Shown: piece by piece, positions 24,100-31,876 of the stretch
Layout: each line of letters starts with the position of its first letter
Numbering within the stretch: the stretch's first letter is position 1
NCBI GenBank assembly: GCA_965652645.1
Contig: CBFGXE010000026.1
Location: 1 to 38,524 of the forward strand
Length of the DNA stretch: 38,524 nucleotides
From: ZC4RG30 sp965652645
Lineage (GTDB): Bacteria; Pseudomonadota; Gammaproteobacteria; Steroidobacterales; Steroidobacteraceae
Reading direction: 5' to 3'
Position numbers and translations under genes: made by a program
The notes under the pieces: model-generated
What the model saw: only the letters and a program-made list of their open reading frames with translations
Told to the model about the DNA's origin: nothing
Databases searched by the model: none

Positions 24100-24134
24100 T
24101 TGCGGGGCCGCCCGCGGTCTGGTACACCTGTACC
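24100..24134 (+). promoter_or_regulatory. Candidate promoter and palindrome at the aroG leader
   Basis: TTGCGG (24100-24105), a 17-bp spacer and an extended -10 TGG-TACACC (24120-24128) would start RNA around 24135-24137, at the leader ATG. The -10 lies within the perfect 14-bp palindrome GGTACA-CC-TGTACC (24121-24134), a possible repressor site. There is no Shine-Dalgarno before the ATG, in keeping with a leaderless message. Confidence 0.4.
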
Positions 24135-24136
24135 TC

Positions 24137-24214
24137 ATGAGCGCAGCCCGCTTTTTCTACTGGCAGTACTTTTTTGGTCCGGCCAAACTGGCGGAAGGAC
24201 TGGGTACGCGCTAG
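24137..24214 (+). CDS. Aromatic amino acid attenuator leader peptide
   Basis: A 25-codon reading frame whose residues 6-13 are FFYWQYFF: four Phe, two Tyr and one Trp within eight codons. It begins with ATG AGC and ends with TAG at 24212-24214. It lies immediately before a terminator hairpin and the DAHP synthase gene. This is the hallmark of a ribosome-mediated attenuator leader, like those of pheA and trp operons: scarcity of any charged aromatic tRNA stalls the ribosome and exposes the antiterminator. Because all three amino acids are represented, it matches the first common step of the pathway rather than one branch. No ribosome site is visible, so translation may be leaderless. The remaining residues (GPAKLAEGLGTR) also encode the antiterminator strand. 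Confidence 0.88.
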   Translation: MSAARFFYWQYFFGPAKLAEGLGTR

Positions 24215-24270
24215 ACAAGCGAATCTGCAGGACCCAAGAAACCGCCAGCGAAAACTGGCGGTTTTTTTTT
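24177..24270 (+). promoter_or_regulatory. Attenuator: alternative RNA hairpins before aroG
   Basis: The ten-base string AAACTGGCGG occurs twice (24185-24194 and 24252-24261). Either copy can pair with CCGCCAG (24242-24248). Pairing with the second copy forms the terminator; pairing with the first forms an antiterminator. A third hairpin, GTCC-G-GCC (24177-24184) with GGC (24190-24192) and GGAC (24197-24200), would hide the first copy. A ribosome stalled in FFYWQYFF would cover 24177-24184 and so favour antitermination. Confidence 0.82.
24239..24270 (+). terminator. Rho-independent terminator in the aroG leader
   Basis: AAACCGCCAG (24239-24248), a CGAAAA loop, CTGGCGGTTT (24255-24264) and a run of nine T (24262-24270) form a strong plus-strand terminator only 17 bp before the GTG start of the synthase gene. 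Confidence 0.93.
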
Positions 24271-24286
24271 GCAAGGAGACACGACC

Positions 24287-25354
24287 GTGACCGTCAATAC
24301 CGACGACCTGCGCATCCGGACGATGCGGGAGCTGATCTCGCCGGCCCAGCTGCTGGCCGACTGCCCGCGCGACGATGCCGCCAGCGCCACCGTGGTCACG
24401 GCGCGCGCTGCCCTGCAACGCATCCTGCGCGGCGAGGACGACCGGCTCGCCGTGGTGATCGGCCCCTGCTCCATCCACGACCCCGTGGCCGCGATGGAGT
24501 ACGCGAAGCGCCTGGTAGCCGAGCGCCGCCGCCTTGCCGACAGGCTCGAGATCGTGATGCGGGTGTACTTCGAGAAACCCCGTACCACCGTGGGCTGGAA
24601 GGGCCTCATCAACGACCCCGACCTCGATGGCAGCTTCGACATCGGCAAGGGCCTGCACCTGGCCCGCCAGCTGCTGCTGGACGTGAACCGCCTCGGCCTG
24701 CCGGCCGGCTGCGAATTCCTCGACACGCTTACGCCGCAGTATTTCGCCGACCTGGTTTCCTGGGGCGCCATCGGCGCCCGCACCACAGAGAGCCAGGTGC
24801 ATCGCGAACTGGCCTCGGGCCTCTCCTGCCCGGTAGGTTTCAAGAACGGCACCGACGGCAATGCGCGCATCGCCATCGACGCGGTGCAGGCGGCTGCCCA
24901 TCCCCACCACTTCCTGTCCGTCACCAAGGAAAACCGCACCGCTATCTTCGGCACCAGCGGCAATGCCGACTGCCATGTGATCCTGCGCGGCGGCAAGACA
25001 CCCAACTACGATGCGGCCAGCGTGGCCGCGGTGTGCGAGCAGCTGAAGGCCGCGGGCCTGGTACAGCGCGTGATGATCGACGCCAGCCACGGCAACAGCA
25101 GCAAGAAGCCGGAGAACCAGCCCCAGGTGGTGGCCGACATCGCCGCGCAGGTGGCCGGCGGCAGCACCAGCATCTCCGGGGTGATGGTGGAAAGCCACCT
25201 GAAGGCCGGCCGCCAGGACCTCGTCGCCGGGCGCGAGCCGGAATACGGCAAGAGCATCACCGATGGCTGCATCGACTGGGACACGTCGGTGAAAGTGCTG
25301 GATGCGCTGGCCGCCGGCGTGGATGCACGCCGCAAGCTGATGCAGGCGGCCTGA
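24287..25354 (+). CDS. aroG: 3-deoxy-7-phosphoheptulonate (DAHP) synthase, class I
   Basis: Condenses phosphoenolpyruvate and erythrose 4-phosphate, the first step of the shikimate pathway. It has 355 residues, as in E. coli AroF/AroG/AroH (about 350). A GTG start at 24287 is chosen because AAGGAG lies eight bases before it; TTG 24269 is in frame but sits in the terminator tail. Signatures: VVIGPCSIHDP (about 61-71), YFEKPRTTVGWKGLINDP (about 93-110), LTPQYFADLVSWGAIGARTT and SCPVGFKNGTDG, then DASHGNSSKKPENQ and SISGVMVESHL near the C-terminus. Residues that decide which amino acid inhibits the enzyme cannot be assigned with confidence, so the symbol aroG is generic (aroF or aroH possible). 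Regulation is by the attenuator immediately upstream. Confidence 0.95.
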   Translation: MTVNTDDLRIRTMRELISPAQLLADCPRDDAASATVVTARAALQRILRGEDDRLAVVIGPCSIHDPVAAMEYAKRLVAERRRLADRLEIVMRVYFEKPRTTVGWKGLINDPDLDGSFDIGKGLHLARQLLLDVNRLGLPAGCEFLDTLTPQYFADLVSWGAIGARTTESQVHRELASGLSCPVGFKNGTDGNARIAIDAVQAAAHPHHFLSVTKENRTAIFGTSGNADCHVILRGGKTPNYDAASVAAVCEQLKAAGLVQRVMIDASHGNSSKKPENQPQVVADIAAQVAGGSTSISGVMVESHLKAGRQDLVAGREPEYGKSITDGCIDWDTSVKVLDALAAGVDARRKLMQAA

Positions 25355-25366
25355 AAAAATGAAGAA

Positions 25367-25393
25367 GCGCGACCGGCCGCGAGGCCGTCGCGC
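25367..25393. terminator. Hairpin between aroG and the thioredoxin-like gene
   Basis: GCGCGAC (25367-25373), one unpaired C, GGCC, a GCGA loop, GGCC and GTCGCGC (25387-25393). On the minus strand it is followed by CTTCTTCATTTTTT, so it mainly ends the RND operon transcript; it may also stop the plus-strand aroG message. Confidence 0.7.
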
Positions 25394-25396
25394 CCT

Positions 25397-26971
25397 TCAG
25401 CCCAGGATGTCGGCGCAACCCGCGCGGGCGGGATCGGACTCCGGCAGTCCGGCGCAGATCTCCTGCCAGCGACTGCCCACCGCCTGCATCGTCGACGCGC
25501 CGCCATGGGCAGCGGCCCATTCCTTCAGCGCACCCGCCAATCTCTCCAGCCGCACGCGGGCACGGGCATGGATGCGGTCGGGTCCCGCCAGCTCGCCCAG
25601 CACCGCCAGCGCCGCGGCACGGATGCGCGGTTCGTCGCGCGGCGTCATGCGCAGCAGTCCGTTCACGTACAGCGCGCCCCACTGGAAACGCGTGGCCGGG
25701 CCGCGTGATTCCTCATAACCGCGTTCCAGCCACTTGAGCGCAGCCTCGCTGTTGCCGGCGCGCTCCTCGATGTCGGCCAGGTCCGGCATGTAGTAGTAGG
25801 CAGTGCGCGAGACCTTCAGCTGCCCTTCCAGCAGCTCACGCAGCCGCGCGTCGTCGCCCAGTTCGGAGAGCACCCAGGAAGCGGAGTTGATGATACCGGC
25901 GCGCGCATTGGCGTCGTATTCCCTGGCAAGGAAGGCATCGAGCGTGGTGCGTGCGCGCGTGGCGATGGCCGCAGGCACTTCGCCTCCTCCGCCCAGCACG
26001 CGCACCGCCTGCAGCCGGCGCGCGGCAGTGAGCAGGCGCACGGTGTCGGACTGGCGGGAGTCGGCCTCCAGCGCATCGAGGAAGGCCAGGTAGCGCTGTT
26101 GCAGCGTTGCGACCTCGGCGGGCAGCGCCAGGCGCGCGGCTTCGAAGAGCTCATCGCCCACGTACAGCAACGCCGTGCCCGCATCCACGCTGCGCGGTGT
26201 ATCAGCAAGCAGGTCATGCACCTGGCGCACCAGTGCATCCAGAGGCGCCCCCGGCGCCTTGCCGGCGGACAAGGCATCGGCTGCCTCCGTGGCAGCCAGG
26301 TCGGCGGCCAGCACCAGCAGCCGGTCACGCTCCACGCGCGAGGCATCCGGGCAGCGCTGCGCCGCCGTCTGCAGCGAAGGCACCAGCGAGGCGGCGGGAA
26401 TCTTCGCATCCGACCAGTCATTCCACGCCAGGCGCCGGCACTCCGCGGGCGCGAGGCGACGCGCGGCATCCTGCTGCAGCGAATCGAGCAGCTGTTCCAC
26501 CGGCTGGGTGTTCTCGAGCGCCAGGTCCAGCACGTCCGCATAGCTGGCCAGGTCGCTGCCGCCGGAGATGCGCGCGAGCTCGGTGCGCTCAGGCTTCAAC
26601 ACCACGACGGATGGATAACCCTGCACCTTGAACTGGTCGGCAATGCGCTGCGCGCCGGGCGCATCACCATCAAGGTATACGGGGACGAACTGCCGCAGCG
26701 CCTGCTGGAAGTCGCTGCGCGGAAAGACATGGGCCTTCAGGTCGTAACAGGGCGGGCACCATTCCGCGCCCCAGTAGAGGAACACCAGCCGGCCCTGCTT
26801 CGCGGCCTCTTCGAAGGCCGCATCCACGCCACCCTGGAACCACTCGATGCCCTCGATGCGGGCAACTTCCGGCGTTGCGGCCGGCGCCGCGGAAGCGGCA
26901 GCCGGCGGCTCGCCGCGCTGGCAGGCGGCCAGCGCAGCCAGCGCGATGCACAGGGCAATGCGTGCGTGCAT
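25397..26971 (-). CDS. Thioredoxin-fold lipoprotein
   Basis: A 524-residue predicted lipoprotein. The signal peptide MHARIALCIALAALAAC has a lipobox ending at Cys17. A thioredoxin domain follows, with YWGAEWCPPCYDLKAHVF (Trp71-Cys72-Pro-Pro-Cys75) and the cis-proline region VQGYPSVVVLKP. It fits the DsbD-gamma/thioredoxin_7 style of fold used for periplasmic disulfide chemistry. The remaining 350 residues are helical, with repeat-like helix pairs (PDLADIEERAGNSEAALKWL) that look TPR-like. The gene starts 15 bp after the RND pump stop, so it belongs to that operon. A role in oxidative folding or protection of envelope proteins is inferred; the exact partner is unknown. Confidence 0.85.
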   Translation of the reverse strand: MHARIALCIALAALAACQRGEPPAAASAAPAATPEVARIEGIEWFQGGVDAAFEEAAKQGRLVFLYWGAEWCPPCYDLKAHVFPRSDFQQALRQFVPVYLDGDAPGAQRIADQFKVQGYPSVVVLKPERTELARISGGSDLASYADVLDLALENTQPVEQLLDSLQQDAARRLAPAECRRLAWNDWSDAKIPAASLVPSLQTAAQRCPDASRVERDRLLVLAADLAATEAADALSAGKAPGAPLDALVRQVHDLLADTPRSVDAGTALLYVGDELFEAARLALPAEVATLQQRYLAFLDALEADSRQSDTVRLLTAARRLQAVRVLGGGGEVPAAIATRARTTLDAFLAREYDANARAGIINSASWVLSELGDDARLRELLEGQLKVSRTAYYYMPDLADIEERAGNSEAALKWLERGYEESRGPATRFQWGALYVNGLLRMTPRDEPRIRAAALAVLGELAGPDRIHARARVRLERLAGALKEWAAAHGGASTMQAVGSRWQEICAGLPESDPARAGCADILG

Positions 26972-26985
26972 GGGATCCCTCCGCC

Positions 26986-29900
26986 TCAGGTCGCTCCTTC
27001 GGACACCTCCGGAGCACGGGCCTTGGCCGGGTCGGGCCTGATGTGCAGCCCACCCAGCACCAACACGAAGAACAATGGCACGAAGAAGACGGCGAGGAAA
27101 GTGGAGGCCAGCATGCCGCCGATCACGCCCGTGCCCACGGCGTTCTGCGCGCCCGAACCCGCGCCGCTGGCGATGGCCAGCGGCAGCACGCCGAACATGA
27201 AGGCCAGCGAGGTCATCAGGATGGGCCGCAGGCGCTGACGTGCGGCCTGCATCACCGACTCGATGAGGCTTGCCCCCTTGTCGTAATAGTCCTTGGCGAA
27301 CTCCACGATCAGGATGGCGCTCTTGGCCGCCAGGCCCATCGTGGTCAGCAGGCCCACCTGGAAAAACACGTCGTTCGACAGGCCGCGTGCCAGGGTGGCG
27401 ATCACCGCACCCAGGATGCCCAGCGGCACCACCAGCAGCACGGTCACCGGAATCGACCAGCTCTCGTACAACGCCGCCAGGCACAGGAACACCACCGCCA
27501 GCGAGATGGCATACAGGGCCGGCGCCTGCGCGCCTGCCAGACGCTCCTCGAACGAGATGCCTGTCCACTCCAGGCCCACGCCGGCCGGAAGCTGCGCCAC
27601 CAGCGCCTCCATCTGGTCCATGGCTTCGCCCGAGCTGTAGCCCGGCGCCGCCTGGCCCTGGATGTTGAACGCAGGCACGCCGTTGAAGCGCACCAGCTTC
27701 TGCGCGCCATAAACCCATTCGGCGGAAGCGAAGGCGGAAAACGGCACCATCGCCCCATCGCGGTTGCGCACGTACCACTTGCCGAGGTCATCGGCCTGCA
27801 TGCGCGCCGAGGCCTCGCCCTGCACATACACGCGCTTCACGCGCCCCTTGTCGATGAAGTCGTTCACGTAGGCCGAGCCCCAGGCCGCCGCCAGCGTCTG
27901 GTTGATGTCGGTGATGGGCACGCCCAGCGCGCTGGCCTTCTCGCGATCGATGTTGAGCTTCAGCTGCGGCGCGTCCTCCACGCCGTTGGGACGCACGCCG
28001 GCCAGCACCGGGTTCTGCGCCGCCATGCCGATCAGCTGGTTGCGCGCCGCCAGCAGTGCCTCGTGGCCGATGCCACCGCGGTCCTGCAGCTGCATGTCGA
28101 AGCCGGATGCATTGCCCAGCTCGGACACGGCCGGCTGCACCACGGCGAATATCTGCGCGTCGCGAATGGTGGCGAAATGGGCGCTGGCGCGCGCGGCAAT
28201 GGACTTCACGTCCTGTCCCGGACCGCCGCGCTCATCCCAGTGCTTCAGCTTCACGAACACCAGGCCCATGTTCTGGCCGCTGCCGGCAAAGCTGAAGCCG
28301 GCCACCGCGAGCACGTCCTGCACCACGTCCTTCTCGTTGATCATGAAGAAGTCGCGCGCCTGCTCCAGCGCCGCCTGGGTGCGCTCGCGCGTGGCGCCGG
28401 GCGGAGTCTGCACGATGGCCAGCACCTGGCCGGCGTCCTCGTCGGGCAGGAACGCGGTGGGGATGCGCACGAACAGCAGTCCCAGCGCCACGATCAGCGC
28501 GGCATAGACTGCAAGGCCCACGCGGTTGTGGTGCAGCAGCGCGGTCAGGGTGCGCAGGTAGCCCCGGTTGGTGCGCTCGTAGCCGCGGTTGAACCAGCCG
28601 AAGAAACCACGCCTCGTCTCATGCGAGCCCTTCGCCACCGGCTTCAGGATCGTGGCGCACAGCGCCGGCGTGAGGATCATGGCCACCAGCACCGACAGCA
28701 CCATGGCCGAGACGATGGTGATGGAGAACTGGCGGTAGATGACGCCCGTGGAACCGCCGAAGAAGGCCATGGGCACGAATACCGCCGACAGCACCAGTGC
28801 GATGCCGACCAGCGCGCCGGTGATCTGGCCCATGGACTTGCGCGTGGCCTCCTTGGGAGACAGGCCCTCCTCGTGCATCACGCGCTCCACGTTCTCGACC
28901 ACCACGATGGCGTCGTCCACCAGCAGGCCGATGGACAGCGCCATGCCGAACATGGTCAGCGTGTTGATGGAATAGCCGAACGCGGCCAGCACGCCGAAGG
29001 TGCCCAGCATCACCACCGGCACCGCGATGGTGGGGATCAGCGTGGCGCGGAAGTTCTGCAGGAACAGGTACATCACCAGGAACACCAGCACGATGGCCTC
29101 GCCCAGCGTCTTGGCCACCTCGAGGATGGAGGTGCGCACGAAGGGCGCGGTATCCACCGGGTACTTCACCTCGACGCCGGGCGGGAAGAAGGGCTTCAGC
29201 CGCTCCAGCGTCGCCGAGATGGCGTTCATGGTGTCCAGGGCGTTCTCGCCGATGGCCAGGCGCACGGCCATGGCGGTGGCGGGCTGGCCGTTGTAGGTCA
29301 CGTCGCGGACAAAGTTCTCCGCCTCGAGGGTCACGCGCGCCACGTCGCCCAGGCGCAGCCGCGAACCATCCGGGTTCACGCGCAGCAGGATGTCGCGGAA
29401 CTCGTCCGGCTGCGACAGGCGCGTCGGGCCGATCACCGTGGCGGTGAGCGCCTGGCCCGGCTCGGCCGGCAGGCCGCCGATCTGGCCGGCCGACACCTGC
29501 ACGTTCTGCGCGCGGATGGCCGCCAGCACGTCGCCGACGGCCAGGTTGTAGGCGGCGAGTTTCGCCGGATCCAGCCAGATGCGCATCGCGAACTGCGCGC
29601 CGAACAGCTGCACGTCGCCCACGCCGGGCGTACGCGAGATCTGGTCCTGCACGTTGGAGGCAACGAAGTTCGACAGGTCATCGCCCGACATGCTGTTGTC
29701 GGTGGAGATGAAGGCCAGCACCACGAGGAAGTTGCGCGTGGGCTTGGAGACGCGCAGGCCCTGCTGCTGCACCTCGGCCGGCAGCAGCGGCACCGCCGCC
29801 TGCATCTTGTTCTGCACCTGCACCTGGGCGATATCGGGATTGGTGCCCTGCTTGAAGGTGAGGTTGATCGAAGCCGTGCCGTCGGCGCTCGACTCCGAGG

Positions 29901-30138
29901 TGATGTAGTCCAGGCCGTCGATGCCATTGAGCTGCTGCTCGATGACCTGCACCACCGTGTCCTGCACGGTCTGCGCCGAGGCGCCGGGGTAGTTGGCGTT
30001 GATGGACACCTGCGGCGGCGCGATGGCCGGGTATTGCATGATGGGCAGGTTCACCACGGCGAGCGCGCCGGCCAGCATCAGCACCAGCGCGATCACCCAG
30101 GCGAAGACCGGGCGATCAATGAAGAAACGGGGCAACAT
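26986..30138 (-). CDS. RND efflux pump permease (AcrB/HAE1 type)
   Basis: The inner-membrane proton/drug antiporter of a tripartite efflux system; 1050 residues, the family norm. It starts MLPRFFIDRPVFAWVIALVL, the invariant HAE1 N-terminus. The proton-relay pair is in GLLVDDAIVVVENVERV (Asp407-Asp408, matching AcrB numbering). The porter-domain segment SSADGTASINLTFKQGTNPD and the terminal helices with PLGILGAVIATLARGL and SAILIVEFAKDYYDKG are present. A broad range of hydrophobic drugs, detergents or solvents is likely; specificity is not readable. The membrane fusion protein stops 3 bp upstream. No outer-membrane channel gene is in the operon, so TolC (3103-4452) or another channel must be recruited. 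Confidence 0.97.
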   Translation of the reverse strand: MLPRFFIDRPVFAWVIALVLMLAGALAVVNLPIMQYPAIAPPQVSINANYPGASAQTVQDTVVQVIEQQLNGIDGLDYITSESSADGTASINLTFKQGTNPDIAQVQVQNKMQAAVPLLPAEVQQQGLRVSKPTRNFLVVLAFISTDNSMSGDDLSNFVASNVQDQISRTPGVGDVQLFGAQFAMRIWLDPAKLAAYNLAVGDVLAAIRAQNVQVSAGQIGGLPAEPGQALTATVIGPTRLSQPDEFRDILLRVNPDGSRLRLGDVARVTLEAENFVRDVTYNGQPATAMAVRLAIGENALDTMNAISATLERLKPFFPPGVEVKYPVDTAPFVRTSILEVAKTLGEAIVLVFLVMYLFLQNFRATLIPTIAVPVVMLGTFGVLAAFGYSINTLTMFGMALSIGLLVDDAIVVVENVERVMHEEGLSPKEATRKSMGQITGALVGIALVLSAVFVPMAFFGGSTGVIYRQFSITIVSAMVLSVLVAMILTPALCATILKPVAKGSHETRRGFFGWFNRGYERTNRGYLRTLTALLHHNRVGLAVYAALIVALGLLFVRIPTAFLPDEDAGQVLAIVQTPPGATRERTQAALEQARDFFMINEKDVVQDVLAVAGFSFAGSGQNMGLVFVKLKHWDERGGPGQDVKSIAARASAHFATIRDAQIFAVVQPAVSELGNASGFDMQLQDRGGIGHEALLAARNQLIGMAAQNPVLAGVRPNGVEDAPQLKLNIDREKASALGVPITDINQTLAAAWGSAYVNDFIDKGRVKRVYVQGEASARMQADDLGKWYVRNRDGAMVPFSAFASAEWVYGAQKLVRFNGVPAFNIQGQAAPGYSSGEAMDQMEALVAQLPAGVGLEWTGISFEERLAGAQAPALYAISLAVVFLCLAALYESWSIPVTVLLVVPLGILGAVIATLARGLSNDVFFQVGLLTTMGLAAKSAILIVEFAKDYYDKGASLIESVMQAARQRLRPILMTSLAFMFGVLPLAIASGAGSGAQNAVGTGVIGGMLASTFLAVFFVPLFFVLVLGGLHIRPDPAKARAPEVSEGAT

Positions 30139-30141
30139 GGC

Positions 30142-31272
30142 TCAGTTTCCTTCCTTCGCCAGCGGCGTCACCGTGACGCCGGCGCGCACCCGCTGCAGGC
30201 CGTCGACCACCACGCGCTCGCCGGCGCTGAGCCCGCCGTTCACCAGCCAGTCGCTGCCCACGGCGCGGTTCACCTGGATGACGCGCTCCGACAGCTTGTT
30301 CTCCGCGTCCACCACCAGCACCGTGGGTTCGCCGCGCGCATTGCGCGACACAGCGGCCTGCGGCACAACCAGTGCCTGGCTGTTGCTGCCCTGGGCCAGC
30401 GTGGCGCGCACGAACATGCCGGGCAGCAGCGTGCGCCCCGGGTTGGGGAACACGGCGCGCAGCAGCACCGAGCCGGTGCCGGCTTCCACCGTCACCTCGG
30501 AGAACTGCAGCGTGCCTGCTTGCGGATATTCGGTGCCGTCCTCCAGCTGCAGCATCACGCGTGCCTTCTGCTGTCCGTCGCGCTGCAGGCGGCCTGCGTC
30601 GAACTCGCGCTGCAGGCGCAGCAGCTCGGTGCTGGACTGCGTGACGTCCACGTAGATGGGATCCAGCTGCGCCACCGTGGCCAGCGGCTGCTGCTGGTTC
30701 GCCGTCACCAGCGCGCCCTCGGTCACCTGCGAGCGGCCGATGCGCCCGGAGATGGGCGCGCGCACCTGCGTATAGGTGAGGTCGATGCGGGCGGTCTCCA
30801 GCGCGGCTTTCGCGGCGGCCACGGCCGCCGCGGCACTCTTGTCCGCCGCCACGGAGTTGTCGTACTCCTGCTGGCTCACCACGCCCTGCACCTGCAGCCG
30901 GCCGTAACGTTCGGCGATCAGCCGCGCGGCCTCGTATTGCGCCTCGGCGCTGGCCAGCGCGGCCTCGGCGCGCAGCAGTGCCGCGCGATACGGCGCCGGG
31001 TCGATCTCGTACAGCGGTTCGCCGGCGCGCACTTCGGCGCCCTCGGTGAACAGCCGCTTGAGCACGATGCCATCCACCTGCGGGCGAACCTCGGCGATGC
31101 GGTACGCGGAAGTGCGTCCCGGCAGCACCGTGGAGAGCTCCACCTGCCGTGGCGCCAGCGTGATCACCGCCACTTCGGGTGCCGCGGCGGCCGGTGGTGG
31201 TGGCGCCTTGCCGCCGCAGGCGGCAAGCAGCGAGGCAGCGATGAGAAGTGCGGGGGTCTTGTTGGTGGTCAT
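30142..31272 (-). CDS. RND efflux membrane fusion protein (AcrA/HlyD type)
   Basis: The periplasmic adaptor that joins the RND pump to an outer-membrane channel; 376 residues from ATG 31272. That start gives a lipoprotein signal MTTNKTPALLIAASLLAAC with Cys19 in a lipobox; an upstream in-frame ATG (31308) would bury it. Landmarks are LPGRTSAYRIAEVRPQVDGI (lipoyl half), the long hairpin with AALASAEAQYEAARLIAERY, TYTQVRAPISGRIGRSQVTE and the beta-barrel region VLLRAVFPNPGRTLLPGMFV. It lies 19 bp after the MarR stop and 3 bp before the pump gene, all one operon. Confidence 0.95.
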   Translation of the reverse strand: MTTNKTPALLIAASLLAACGGKAPPPPAAAAPEVAVITLAPRQVELSTVLPGRTSAYRIAEVRPQVDGIVLKRLFTEGAEVRAGEPLYEIDPAPYRAALLRAEAALASAEAQYEAARLIAERYGRLQVQGVVSQQEYDNSVAADKSAAAAVAAAKAALETARIDLTYTQVRAPISGRIGRSQVTEGALVTANQQQPLATVAQLDPIYVDVTQSSTELLRLQREFDAGRLQRDGQQKARVMLQLEDGTEYPQAGTLQFSEVTVEAGTGSVLLRAVFPNPGRTLLPGMFVRATLAQGSNSQALVVPQAAVSRNARGEPTVLVVDAENKLSERVIQVNRAVGSDWLVNGGLSAGERVVVDGLQRVRAGVTVTPLAKEGN

Positions 31273-31291
31273 TCTCGGGTCTCCGGCGCGA

Positions 31292-31762
31292 TCAGCTTCG
31301 CGCGCCATTGCGCAGCATCCGGTTGAGCATGCCGACGAGCAGCTCGATCTCGTCTTCAGAAAAATCCTGCAGGTGCCGCGACAGCTCGTCGCGGATCACA
31401 GGGGGTATGGCGGCCGCGGCTTCGCGGCCCTTGTCGGTGAGTGCCAGGTGCACCAGCCGGCGGTCGCTCCCGCTGCGCTGGCGCTGCAGCAGCTGCTTCT
31501 GCTCCAGGCGGTCGAGCATGCGCGTCATCGCACCGCAGTCCATCTCGCACTCGCGCGCCAGCGCGGCCACGGTGTCGGCGCGGCCCAGCGAGAGCAGCAG
31601 CAGCGGCTCCCACTGCATGGCGGTCAGTTCCAGGGGCTGCATGCGCGCATCCACGTTGCGCACCAGCGAGGAGAAAACCAGCTTCAGCGTGCGGCCCGCA
31701 CGCATCCGCGGCTCATCCTGCAGGGTGTCGGCGGCTTCGGGAGTGCCGTCCGGGGGAGGCAT
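31292..31762 (-). CDS. MarR family transcriptional regulator
   Basis: A 156-residue winged-helix repressor heading the efflux operon. The DNA-binding region is ALARECEMDCGAMTRMLDRL followed by the wing RQRSGSDRRLVHLALTDKG, the standard MarR signature with its Asp-Arg-Arg. MarR proteins bind small aromatic or antimicrobial compounds and release their own operator. Tight linkage to the fusion protein and pump indicates that it represses this operon. The ATG at 31762 lacks a Shine-Dalgarno; ATG 31705 (MRAGRTLKLVF) has GGATGAG upstream and could be the true start. Confidence 0.93.
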   Translation of the reverse strand: MPPPDGTPEAADTLQDEPRMRAGRTLKLVFSSLVRNVDARMQPLELTAMQWEPLLLLSLGRADTVAALARECEMDCGAMTRMLDRLEQKQLLQRQRSGSDRRLVHLALTDKGREAAAAIPPVIRDELSRHLQDFSEDEIELLVGMLNRMLRNGARS

Positions 31763-31780
31763 TATGATTGCTCAGGCAGT

Positions 31781-31811
31781 TTTTAACGGATCAAATCATG
31801 CCTGATCAAAT
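31781..31811 (-). promoter_or_regulatory. Candidate promoter/operator of the MarR-RND operon
   Basis: On the minus strand, TTGATC (31809-31804) and TTAAAA (31786-31781) are 17 bp apart. ATTTGATC occurs twice as a direct repeat spaced 15 bp (31811-31804 and 31796-31789), the second copy inside the promoter spacer. This is a plausible repressor site. Confidence 0.45.
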
Positions 31812-31819
31812 ACCCCGGA

Positions 31820-31859
31820 AACAAGAAGGGGCCCACGCAGTTTCCCGCGCGGGCCCCTT
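31820..31859 (-). terminator. Terminator after sodB
   Basis: The 9-bp stem AAGGGGCCC / GGGCCCCTT (31826-31834 and 31851-31859) encloses a 16-base loop; on the minus strand CTTGTTT follows. It lies 18 bp after the sodB stop and separates it from the MarR operon. Confidence 0.7.
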
Positions 31860-31876
31860 ATGTCAAACGAAACGCC

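Noticed and set aside
24269..24286. A TTG start for DAHP synthase six codons upstream
   Set aside because: It lies in the terminator T run and before the AAGGAG ribosome site; GTG 24287 has ideal spacing.
26875..31326. A 1483-codon open plus-strand frame opposite the RND operon
   Set aside because: His/Gln/Arg-rich composition with no motif; it mirrors the pump and fusion protein genes codon for codon.
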